Assembly (NCBI GenBank): GCA_030698575.1
Contig: JAUYMQ010000464.1
Span: 1-7,293 of the forward strand
Direction: 5' to 3'
DNA from: Deltaproteobacteria bacterium
GTDB lineage: Bacteria; JAUYMQ01
DNA: 7,293 nt
A program made the translations under genes and the position numbers. Positions within the stretch are counted from its first letter, which is position 1. The number at the start of each line of letters is the position of its first letter. The notes under the pieces were generated by a model. The model did no database searches and was not told the origin of the DNA. It was given only the letters and a program-made list of their open reading frames with translations. Below, one piece after another: positions 1-5,796 of the stretch.

Positions 1-578
1 ACATCAGCGGGCACAGCCGCCGGCAACGATGGCGCCGGCTCGGGGACAGGGGCCGCAGCGGGAGAAGGCCCCGGGGCCGGGGCAGCCGCCCCCTCCCCTG
101 CTTCGCTCGCGGACGTGCTCGCCTGAAGGGCCGCGTACTTCCTAAGCATCTCGGCGCGGGCCAGTCGCTGGGCATCCGTCATGAAGTTCTGCGAAACCGT
201 CGGCTGCACTGCAGGCTGGCCGGCAACGGGCGCCACGGGGGCCTCCGGCGCACTCGGGGCAGGCGACGGCGGAGTGGGTGCCTCTGGAACCGGTGCCTCT
301 GGAAGCGGTACCTCTGGAACCGGGGCCTGAACCACGGACGCAGTTTTTGCGGGCGGGATAACGGTGCTCTCCAGCGGGTCCTTCGCATCGCCGCGCGGCC
401 AGAAAAAGTAGCCGCCACCCACGGCAAGGAAGATCGCGACGGCAAGGACGGATCCACGCCTGGTGTTCCCGCGGCCCCGCTTCGCTGGCGGACGGAACAG
501 ATCGTCACCGGGCCCACCCTCCCGGGGCTCGCCCTTCTGGTCCTCCAGCTTGCGGAGCGCGTCAAAAATGGAACTCAT
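1..578 (-). CDS. gspB: GspB-like membrane protein, partner of ExeA (3' end outside window)
   Basis: This is the N-terminal 192 residues of a GspB-type protein; the rest lies beyond the left edge. In the known family, GspB is a single-pass inner-membrane protein that works with the ATPase GspA/ExeA to insert or assemble the type II secretin in the cell wall. The sequence shows the characteristic short cytoplasmic start MSSIFDALRKLEDQK, a basic stretch (about residues 33-41, KRGRGNTRR), one transmembrane helix (about 43-60, ending YFFW), and then a long Pro/Ala/Glu-rich periplasmic linker. The linker contains VPEAP-type repeats near residues 86-101 and a short, more ordered patch (about 132-152, MTDAQRLARAEMLRKYAAL). 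The conserved C-terminal GspB domain would follow in the missing part, so the assignment rests on the start motif, topology and position 45 bp after exeA. The ATG is preceded by CCGGAGT at suitable spacing. A TonB-like or other Pro-rich anchor is the main alternative. Confidence 0.8.
   Translation of the reverse strand, partial: MSSIFDALRKLEDQKGEPREGGPGDDLFRPPAKRGRGNTRRGSVLAVAIFLAVGGGYFFWPRGDAKDPLESTVIPPAKTASVVQAPVPEVPLPEAPVPEAPTPPSPAPSAPEAPVAPVAGQPAVQPTVSQNFMTDAQRLARAEMLRKYAALQASTSASEAGEGAAAPAPGPSPAAAPVPEPAPSLPAAVPAD
278..329 (-). repeat. 15-bp tandem repeat encoding VPEAP-like pentapeptides
   Basis: Three consecutive 15-bp units (278-292, 293-307, 308-322; plus-strand consensus GTGCCTCTGGAACCG) differ by only one base each from that consensus or match it, and a partial fourth unit follows to 329. 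The period is a multiple of three, so it keeps the frame of the GspB-like gene and gives VPEVP-LPEAP-VPEAP in the periplasmic linker. Copy number is likely to vary between strains by slippage and would change only linker length. Confidence 0.85.
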
Positions 579-623
579 GGTACTCCGGTGGATGTTTGAA
601 TGGGCGGGTTCACTTCCGGCGCC

Positions 624-2309
624 TCAGGGCGACGCGCTGAGCCGGGGCGTCGGGTATGCCTGGAGGGCGCTGAACAGCAGCATCTTGGTCTGATCGCCCA
701 CGACGCCGTCGGGCTCGATTCCATAGGCCGTCTGGAAAGCGCTCACGGCCAGGGTGAGGCTCGAATCGAAGTAGGCATCGCGCGTGCCCTCGAAATAACC
801 GGATTCGCCCAGGGCGTTCTTGATCCACAGGACATCCGGCCCTTGATCTCCCTCTTTCACGACATCGGCGATCTCCTCCTGCGCCTTCCAGAAGAGATAG
901 ACGTTCCCCCGCCGAGCATTCTCCAGAACCGATATCGGGATCCAGAGATTCGGATCACAGTTGGTTCTGAAAGTATCGTTCTCGTAAGCGAGCAGCGCGA
1001 CGTAGCGTGTTCCGGCCTCGTCGAGGTCCAGAGCCACGATGGCGGGAACGTCGAGGCGGGTCAACTCCTCGAGCGAGATCGGAAGGCTGGCATAGCGCAG
1101 CCCTGCTTCCCCGGCCGCCAGATGGAGGTCGTAGGCGACCTCCGCGCCGGAAACCATCGGTGCGTTCCATCGCTCCAGTAGCGCGTTCGTGGCCGCGCTC
1201 CAGCTCTGGGACTGATCAGTCCGGGAAAGATCTTCGAGAAGCGACTCGTAGGTGCGTTCGGGAGTAGCCAGCGGCCCTGGAATCTCCGCCTCGGGCAGGA
1301 CGGCCATCGACGTCGGGGTCACGATCCGGACCATGCGTTCCCCTGGGCGTTCCCCTGCGCCCACGCCCTGCTCGGCTTCCGGCGCCCGGGCCACGCGCAG
1401 CAGGGCTTCACGGGCAGGCTGCCAGAGGACGATCGCTCCGAGCGCCAGCGACGCCGCCGCCAGTGCGCCCCAGATCGGTCGCGTCCATCCCCCACGCTCA
1501 CGCTTCCTCCCGCGCAATTCCTGGACAGCCGCGCGGACGATCGATCCCGAGATGCGTATCCGGTTGCGCGTGAAACCTACCAGCAACGCGCGATCGGCGG
1601 CCGTGTTGATGAGTCGTGGGGCGCCTTTGGAGTAGCGGTAGAGCGAGCGGAGAGCGCCCCGCGTGAAGCGTGGGCGGGGCTTGTCCGAGGCCACACTCAG
1701 TCGATGCGCCACATATTCACCAGTCTCCTTCACGTCGAGTGGCGTCAGGTGGTAGCGAACACTCATTCGTTGATCGAGCTGGCGGAGCTCGGTGCGCCCC
1801 AGAAGATCGTTCAGCTCCGGCTGCCCGATGAGCACGATCTGCAGGAGCTTTTCAGTCTCGGTCTCGAGATTCGACAGGAGACGAAGCTCCTCCAGAACGG
1901 GCGCCGGCAGGTTCTGGGCCTCGTCGACGAGTAGCACGAGGTTCTTCCCCGCCTGCCGCCGCGTGAGAAGGTGGGCGTTCAGTTCGTCTACCAGGGCCTT
2001 CCGGCTCTCGCTCGCGCCCGGGAGGCCGAACTCCTGGTTGATCGCCTGCAGTAGCTCCGCGGAGGAGACGTTGGGGTTGAAGATGAGCGCGACCTCGGTG
2101 TCGGCGTCAAGGGAGTGCATCAGGGCCCTGCAGAGCGTGGTCTTCCCGGTCCCGACCTCGCCGGTCAGAAGGATGAAGCCGGAGCGCTGCCGGATCCCGT
2201 ACAGCAGATGCGCGAGCGCCTCGCGGTGACGTTCGCTCAGGAAGAGGTACTTGGGATCCGGAGTGAGGTTAAAGGGGCGCTCTTTGAAATTGTAGAATGC
2301 TTCGTACAT
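624..2309 (-). CDS. exeA: ExeA/GspA-like AAA ATPase with peptidoglycan-binding domain
   Basis: This 561-residue protein has the full ExeA/GspA architecture. The start MYEAFYNFKERPFNLTPDP is the usual family opening. An AAA ATPase domain follows (about 10-265) with Walker A GEVGTGKT (50-57), Walker B LVLLVDEAQ (124-132), a sensor-like IGQPEL (161-166), an Arg-rich LDQRMSVRYHL (178-188) and GAPRLIN (229-235). A basic segment (267-278) leads into one transmembrane helix (about 279-297). The periplasmic half holds a variable linker, a degenerate peptidase C39-like domain (about 375-475, ending YLFWK) and a PG_binding_1 domain (about 486-550, EGDQGPDV to DGVVGDQT). In the known Aeromonas system the protein uses ATP and peptidoglycan binding, with GspB, to help the secretin assemble. 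No catalytic Cys is visible in the C39-like part. It is followed after 45 bp by the GspB-like gene, and preceded by its own probable promoter. The Shine-Dalgarno is weak (GAGAG). Related MSHA or exopolysaccharide-associated ATPases are the main alternative. Confidence 0.93.
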   Translation of the reverse strand: MYEAFYNFKERPFNLTPDPKYLFLSERHREALAHLLYGIRQRSGFILLTGEVGTGKTTLCRALMHSLDADTEVALIFNPNVSSAELLQAINQEFGLPGASESRKALVDELNAHLLTRRQAGKNLVLLVDEAQNLPAPVLEELRLLSNLETETEKLLQIVLIGQPELNDLLGRTELRQLDQRMSVRYHLTPLDVKETGEYVAHRLSVASDKPRPRFTRGALRSLYRYSKGAPRLINTAADRALLVGFTRNRIRISGSIVRAAVQELRGRKRERGGWTRPIWGALAAASLALGAIVLWQPAREALLRVARAPEAEQGVGAGERPGERMVRIVTPTSMAVLPEAEIPGPLATPERTYESLLEDLSRTDQSQSWSAATNALLERWNAPMVSGAEVAYDLHLAAGEAGLRYASLPISLEELTRLDVPAIVALDLDEAGTRYVALLAYENDTFRTNCDPNLWIPISVLENARRGNVYLFWKAQEEIADVVKEGDQGPDVLWIKNALGESGYFEGTRDAYFDSSLTLAVSAFQTAYGIEPDGVVGDQTKMLLFSALQAYPTPRLSASP

Positions 2310-2345
2310 CGACTCTCGCGGGAAGGAAGCGGTAGGTAGGGAGTC

Positions 2346-2374
2346 AGTTTAGAAAGGCGCCGGGTGGATGGCAA
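2346..2374 (-). promoter_or_regulatory. Probable sigma70-type promoter for exeA-gspB
   Basis: Read on the minus strand, TTGCCA (2374-2369; five of six with TTGACA) is followed after exactly 17 bp by TAAACT (2351-2346; four of six with TATAAT). It lies in the 74-bp gap between the SAM hydrolase stop and the exeA start, in a locally AT-richer patch of a very GC-rich window. Transcription would start near 2338 and give a leader of about 30 nt. This is a match by eye, and the organism's sigma factor preference is unknown. Confidence 0.45.
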
Positions 2375-2383
2375 GAACTAAGT

Positions 2384-3352
2384 CTAGCGCCCAACCCCCC
2401 GCCCCGCGCCTGATTCAACCGTTCCAGCGACGACCAGCGAGACAATCTGGCCGGCGCCGACCCCCAGGGTTTCTGCCAAATTGCCCTCGTTGATCGCGAT
2501 TTCGATCCGGCCTGTGCTTCCAACCGTCACGAGGCGCTCGCCGGAGGGGACGGATGCGTAGGTTTCGACGAAGGACGCATCAAAGGACGCGCCGCCAATG
2601 TGCACCGAAAGCCGCTTTCCGGCCCGGAGGCCCGCGCCGGCCATGTGGTCCTCCGTCAGGTTCGTGAGCAGATTGCCGTAGCTGTCGGCGTGCAGGACTT
2701 CGCCGGAAGCCTTCCCCTTTCCGCCGGAGGGCGCCTTGCGCTCGATTCGCACCCAGGTCTCGCGCCGGGGACCGATCGGCTCGAAGGGCATCCCCTTGCC
2801 CAGACTGGCGCCGGCCGGCCCAAAGAGGTCCCGGCCGTGGAAGGTGCTCGATCGATCCCCGCGACGCTGGTAGCCCCGGTTGCGGATCTCCCGGACCTCG
2901 GCGATCCCGCGAAGCTCTGCCGCCTCGATCAGGATGCCGTTGTCGGGGCCCACGAAGTACGAGCCGTCCCGCGTGCGAATGGCGATCGGCTTGCGGTCGG
3001 TCCCCACTCCGGGATCGACAATGCCGACGAAAATCGTCCCGGCGGGAAACTCCCGGCTGGATTCGGCCAGCAGAAACGCCGCCTCACGAACATCGAAGGG
3101 AACTACTTCGTGGGTAAGATCAACTATGCGGGCATTCGGGTCGACGCTGTAGATGGCCCCCTTCAGCGTCGGAACGTAAAAATCGTTGTTTCCGAAATCG
3201 GTGAGCAGGGTCAGGAGCGGGCGCGGAGAAGTGGCATCAGGCGCGCCGGCGGCGCGAGCGGGCGCGGCAGCCGGGATGGATAGCAGTATCGAAAGAAAAA
3301 GCGCCTGAAGGAATTCGGACGCAGGCCACCGGGGTGGAAGAAAGCCGGTCAG
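2384..3352 (-). CDS. Exported SAM hydrolase / SAM hydroxide adenosyltransferase (DUF62)
   Basis: This protein belongs to the DUF62 family, which hydrolyses S-adenosylmethionine to adenosine and methionine and is related to the SAM chlorinase/fluorinase. Numbered from the proposed start, LLTLLTDFGNNDFYV (46-60) is the family N-terminal motif. VDPGVGTDR (112-120), FVGPDNG (133-139) and TFHGRDLFGPA (170-180) follow, and a C-terminal beta domain contains HADSYGNLLTNL. The Asp-Arg-His triad of the family is present as D113, R120 and H172, with the same spacing as D68, R75 and H127 recalled for the archaeal PH0463 enzyme. Before the domain there is a signal peptide: R8, a hydrophobic run (about 14-30) and a likely cleavage at ARA-A (34/35). 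No in-frame ATG, GTG or TTG lies between the upstream gene's 3' part and the domain. I place the start at CTG 3352, which overlaps the upstream stop as CTGA. The reading frame stays open to 4048, but that part is a shadow of neighbouring genes. Function is sure; the start is not. Confidence 0.9.
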   Translation of the reverse strand: MTGFLPPRWPASEFLQALFLSILLSIPAAAPARAAGAPDATSPRPLLTLLTDFGNNDFYVPTLKGAIYSVDPNARIVDLTHEVVPFDVREAAFLLAESSREFPAGTIFVGIVDPGVGTDRKPIAIRTRDGSYFVGPDNGILIEAAELRGIAEVREIRNRGYQRRGDRSSTFHGRDLFGPAGASLGKGMPFEPIGPRRETWVRIERKAPSGGKGKASGEVLHADSYGNLLTNLTEDHMAGAGLRAGKRLSVHIGGASFDASFVETYASVPSGERLVTVGSTGRIEIAINEGNLAETLGVGAGQIVSLVVAGTVESGAGRGVGR

Positions 3353-3579
3353 GGTTCGGGGATGATGGTGACGGACTCGACCGACGTCTTCTGGATCGCG
3401 ATGAAGGGAATCTTGCGCGGGTTCTCGTTCTCTTCGACCTCGGTCATGGAGATGAAGCCGCGTTCGTCGTTCAGGACGTCGGTGAGCCGCTTGCGCTGCT
3501 CGACGTAGACGCGCCCCACGTAGATCGTGCCACTGGCCATCCTGAGCCGCACCTTCACCCGCTTGTAGTCCTGCTCCAT
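3349..3579 (-). CDS. Small protein of unknown function, 76 residues
   Basis: I do not recognise this protein with confidence. It is small, charged and soluble, with no signal peptide, transmembrane segment or cysteines. Alternating hydrophobic residues (VKVRLRMASGTIYVGRVYV, residues 8-26) suggest a beta-rich fold. A middle segment, RLTDVLNDERGFISMTEVE (31-49), and a final strand, IPFIAIQKTSVESVTII (57-73), recall the DUF6812 type of small domain, but I cannot check this. The gene looks real: it has an excellent Shine-Dalgarno (GGGAGG, six bases before the ATG), it sits 30 bp after the SDR gene, and its stop overlaps the only plausible start of the SAM hydrolase, which implies translational coupling. 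It might serve as an expression-coupling leader or an independent small regulator; neither can be told from sequence. Confidence 0.8.
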   Translation of the reverse strand: MEQDYKRVKVRLRMASGTIYVGRVYVEQRKRLTDVLNDERGFISMTEVEENENPRKIPFIAIQKTSVESVTIIPEP

Positions 3580-3580
3580 T

Positions 3581-3593
3581 CCGGGCCTCCCGG
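3581..3593 (-). promoter_or_regulatory. Inverted repeat enclosing the Shine-Dalgarno of the 76-residue gene
   Basis: On the minus strand CCGGG-AGG-CCCGG lies immediately before the ATG at 3579. The two 5-bp arms are perfectly complementary and all G/C, and the Shine-Dalgarno GGGAGG is formed by the left arm and the 3-nt loop. If the hairpin forms, it would cover part of the ribosome binding site. A stem of this size also arises easily by chance at this GC content. Confidence 0.35.
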
Positions 3594-3609
3594 ATGGCTA
3601 TTCGGCAAC

Positions 3610-4548
3610 TCATAGAAACGACTTGAGGTAGGATTCCAGAGTTTCGGCAGCGCCGTGACGGGCGGTGAACCCCAGCTCGCGGGCTGCCCGTTCCCCGGAG
3701 GCCACGCAGGGATGGGTAAGATAGGGAAGCAGCCCGGGTGGCGCCGCCGGGAGCGGGAGCCGGAGCCGCCATGCAAGCCGTGACAGAGCCGCAATCACGG
3801 GAGATGGGAGGTGGCGCACGCGGCTGCCCAGGCGAGCAAGGCACTGCGAGAGGCGCATCGTTCCTTCTCCGACCAGATTCCAGACTCCCGCCCGCCCCTC
3901 GCGCAGGATGAGCAGGCATGCAGCAACGAGATCGTCCTCGTGGATGAACTGGATCTCGGGATCGGCCCCGCGTGGCACCAGAATGAAGGGTTCCTGGAGG
4001 GCGCGGGCAATGAAGTGATTGGCGCCGGGGCCGAGCACCGTGCAGCACCGTGCTATCGCGACACGGACATCGGGATGGGCTGCCCCGAATGCCAGCACAA
4101 GCCTCTCCATCTCGGCCTGGTCAGAGGCGAGCGCGCATCGCGGGTTCGGCCGGAAGGCGTGATCCTCACGCAAGCGGGGCGGACTATCCGGATGCGCGCC
4201 GTAGCCGTAGGTGCTGGAAAGAAAGAGCACCTGGCTGGCGCCGCAGGCTTCCGCCGCCGCGAGGACATTGCGAGTCCCTCCGACGTGCACATCCCTCGCC
4301 TTCTCCCGGTCGTGAATCGGATCGAAAACGCAGGCCAGATGCACCACGGAGGTCACCCCGGCCTGGCGAAAGCGCTCGATGAGCCGCGCATCGCGGACGT
4401 CCATCGGTTCGAAGTCGATGCGATCAGCGCCGCGGAGAGGAGGCGCAAGATCGATTCCCATCACCCGCGTGTCGGCATCGGCCGCCATCGCGGTCGCGAG
4501 CCGTGAGCCGACGTAACCCGAAATGCCGGTGATGCCGATCACTGCCAT
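3610..4548 (-). CDS. Extended SDR / NAD-dependent epimerase-like protein lacking YxxxK
   Basis: This 312-residue protein has the fold of extended short-chain dehydrogenases (nucleotide-sugar epimerase type). The Rossmann motif GITGISG (5-11) opens the protein, D33 ends the second strand as in NAD-preferring members, MDVRD (49-53) would contact adenine, and VVHLACVFDP (68-77), VGGTRNVL (89-96) and LFLSSTYGYG (108-117) follow in the expected order. FIHEDDLVAA (201-210) and WNLVGEG (223-229) are typical of the substrate half. The catalytic Tyr and Lys of YxxxK are absent: the aligned segment reads LASDQ (140-144). It may therefore bind NAD without normal oxidoreduction, or use another mechanism. 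I chose ATG 4548 because the Rossmann strand follows at once and AGGAG lies upstream. ATG 4599 would add 17 mostly Arg-rich residues. Substrate is unknown. It follows the phosphatase gene by 54 bp. Confidence 0.85.
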   Translation of the reverse strand: MAVIGITGISGYVGSRLATAMAADADTRVMGIDLAPPLRGADRIDFEPMDVRDARLIERFRQAGVTSVVHLACVFDPIHDREKARDVHVGGTRNVLAAAEACGASQVLFLSSTYGYGAHPDSPPRLREDHAFRPNPRCALASDQAEMERLVLAFGAAHPDVRVAIARCCTVLGPGANHFIARALQEPFILVPRGADPEIQFIHEDDLVAACLLILREGRAGVWNLVGEGTMRLSQCLARLGSRVRHLPSPVIAALSRLAWRLRLPLPAAPPGLLPYLTHPCVASGERAARELGFTARHGAAETLESYLKSFL

Positions 4549-4602
4549 CCTGACTCGTCTCCTGCGGGCCCGTTCCCCATATTCAACACACGCGCCCATC
4601 CC

Positions 4603-5283
4603 TCAGATGAACCACGCCGGTATTTCGCCCGCGGTGGCGACTATCGCGTCGGGCCCGGCCTCGCGTATCTCCTGCTCGGGCCGCAGACCGTAGAGCACTC
4701 CGCAGGTAAAAATGCCGGCGGCCTTCCCGGCTGCGATGTCGATATTCGAGTCGCCGACGATGACGGCGCGATCGGCCCTCACAGCCGCGCGCTCGAGCAC
4801 CCGAAGAACCGGTCCCGGGTGCGGCTTTTTCTTCTCGAGAGAATCTCCGCCGAGCACAGTAGCGAAGCGATCACGCACGCCCAGCCCCTCGAGGATCTTC
4901 AGCGTGAACTTTTCGGCCTTGTTCGTCACGACCGCCAGGCTCTTGCCCGCATACCCATCCAGGACCTCCAGGATGCCGGGGTAGAGGCGCGTGTGATCCA
5001 GGCAGTGCGTCTCGTAGAGCTGCATGAACAGCGCTACCGCGTCGCCTGTCCCGGCCCCCCGCGCCCCCTCGGGCGGCACGCTCTCTTCCATCGCCTGCTC
5101 GATGAGAGGCAGAACCCCGCGGCCCACGAAGCCCTTGATGATCTCCTCGTCAATGACGGGGCGGCCCACCCGGCGAAGCGTCTCGTTCACGCAATTGCTG
5201 ATGTCCTGCGCCGAATCGATGAGCGTTCCGTCCAGATCGAAGAGGACCGCATCCACCGGTCGCGGCGCCCTACTCCGCTTCAA
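4603..5283 (-). CDS. HAD-family phosphatase, phosphoglycolate phosphatase-like
   Basis: This is a cytoplasmic HAD phosphatase of about 226 residues with a helical C1 cap, resembling phosphoglycolate phosphatase (Gph), which removes 2-phosphoglycolate. Numbered from the proposed TTG, motif I is FDLDGT (15-20) with nucleophile D16 and acid/base D18, motif II is VVTNK (T120), motif III is the Lys in KKKPHPGP (151-158), and motif IV is GDSNID (177-182). The cap lies between about residues 24 and 105. The start is ambiguous. TTG 5283 has GGAG seven bases upstream and overlaps the RidA gene by 14 nt; GTG 5256 gives MDAVLFDLDGT without a good ribosome site. An ATG at 5397 would overlap RidA far too deeply. 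The arrangement implies translational coupling with the RidA gene. A pyrophosphatase of the PpaX type or another small phosphate ester is possible, since specificity cannot be read from the motifs. Confidence 0.9.
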   Translation of the reverse strand: MKRSRAPRPVDAVLFDLDGTLIDSAQDISNCVNETLRRVGRPVIDEEIIKGFVGRGVLPLIEQAMEESVPPEGARGAGTGDAVALFMQLYETHCLDHTRLYPGILEVLDGYAGKSLAVVTNKAEKFTLKILEGLGVRDRFATVLGGDSLEKKKPHPGPVLRVLERAAVRADRAVIVGDSNIDIAAGKAAGIFTCGVLYGLRPEQEIREAGPDAIVATAGEIPAWFI

Positions 5284-5737
5284 AGAGAATCTCCAGCTCG
5301 ACGCAGGCGTTCGCCGGAAGAGATGGCGCGCCCAGGGCCACCCGTGCATGCCGCCCGCGCTCCCCGAACACCTCCGCGAGGAAGTCGGAGGCGCCATTTA
5401 CCACCTGGGGATGCCCGGTGAAGGTGGACGGGGCCGCGACGTGCCCCGCCAGGCGCACCACCCGCCTGATCCGGTCCAGACTGCCGAGCGCCTCCCGCGC
5501 GACCGAGAGCGCATTGGTGGCCGCCAGCCGCGCGCAGACCGCCGCCTGCTCCGCTGTCACGGTCTCGCCCACGAGCCCGGGGTGCAGGACCTTGCCGTCG
5601 ACGAGTGGAAGCTGCCCGCTCACGAAGAGAAGGTTACCCGTCATCACCCACGGAATGTAGGAAGCCAGGGGTTTGGGCGGCGGCGGGAGGGTGACACCCA
5701 GCGCCTCGAGTCGCTGCTCCGGAGTCTTCTCGGTCAT
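5270..5737 (-). CDS. RidA/YjgF/UK114-family protein (YjgF-like subgroup)
   Basis: This 155-residue protein belongs to the RidA/YjgF/YER057c/UK114 superfamily. Classic RidA hydrolyses reactive enamines and imines such as 2-aminoacrylate made by PLP enzymes, and forms trimers with active sites between subunits. The opening TPEQRLEALGVTLPPPPKP, then TGNLLFVSGQLP (33-44), VVNGASDFLAEVFGE (112-126) and GRHARVALGAPSLP (128-141) fit the longer subgroup of about 150 residues rather than the roughly 128-residue RidA. R132 in HARVALG corresponds to the substrate-binding Arg (R105 of E. coli RidA), and the CVELEILFE end (145-153) holds the family acidic residue. Imine hydrolysis is therefore possible, but this subgroup's true substrate is unknown. 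The ATG 5737 agrees with the family start and has GAGG upstream. It lies 59 bp after the MFS gene, and its 3' end probably overlaps the HAD phosphatase start. Confidence 0.93.
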   Translation of the reverse strand: MTEKTPEQRLEALGVTLPPPPKPLASYIPWVMTGNLLFVSGQLPLVDGKVLHPGLVGETVTAEQAAVCARLAATNALSVAREALGSLDRIRRVVRLAGHVAAPSTFTGHPQVVNGASDFLAEVFGERGRHARVALGAPSLPANACVELEILFEAE

Positions 5738-5757
5738 TGAATGACGATCCTCGAATG

Positions 5758-5791
5758 CCGTTCCTCCGGGAGTGCCGCTCCACCGGAACGG
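5758..5791 (-). other. Imperfect hairpin between the MFS and RidA genes
   Basis: The arms CCGTTCC and GGAACGG (5791-5785 and 5764-5758 in minus-strand order) are perfectly complementary over 7 bp. Inside, GGAG and CTCC can form a second short stem around a CGGCA loop, separated by small internal loops. The structure fills most of the 59-bp gap. There is no T-tract after it on either strand, so it is not a standard intrinsic terminator. It could stabilise an mRNA end or reduce read-through. Confidence 0.4.
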
Positions 5792-5796
5792 AGTCG

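Noticed and set aside
1335-1357. Two copies of GCGTTCCCCTG with 12-bp period
   Set aside because: They encode GERPGER in the variable linker of ExeA; this is low-complexity linker sequence, not a functional repeat.
2310-2383. Intrinsic terminator after the SAM hydrolase
   Set aside because: The gap contains no strong stem followed by a T-tract on the minus strand; promoter elements explain it better.
2600-3283. Long plus-strand open frame (227 codons) opposite the SAM hydrolase
   Set aside because: It is antisense to a well-identified gene, its composition is typical of a GC-rich shadow frame, and no family motif is seen.
3353-4048. Upstream extension of the SAM hydrolase reading frame to an ATG at 4048
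   Set aside because: It would cover the whole 76-residue gene and part of the SDR gene, its translation is low-complexity Arg/Pro/Gly, and it would bury the signal peptide.
4034-4053. Direct repeat AGCACCGTGC twice in tandem
   Set aside because: It lies inside the SDR gene where it encodes ordinary residues (ARCCTV); two copies of 10 bp are expected by chance in such DNA.
3811-4506. Long plus-strand open frame (231 codons) opposite the SDR gene
   Set aside because: It mirrors the codons of the real gene and shows no domain or ribosome site of its own.
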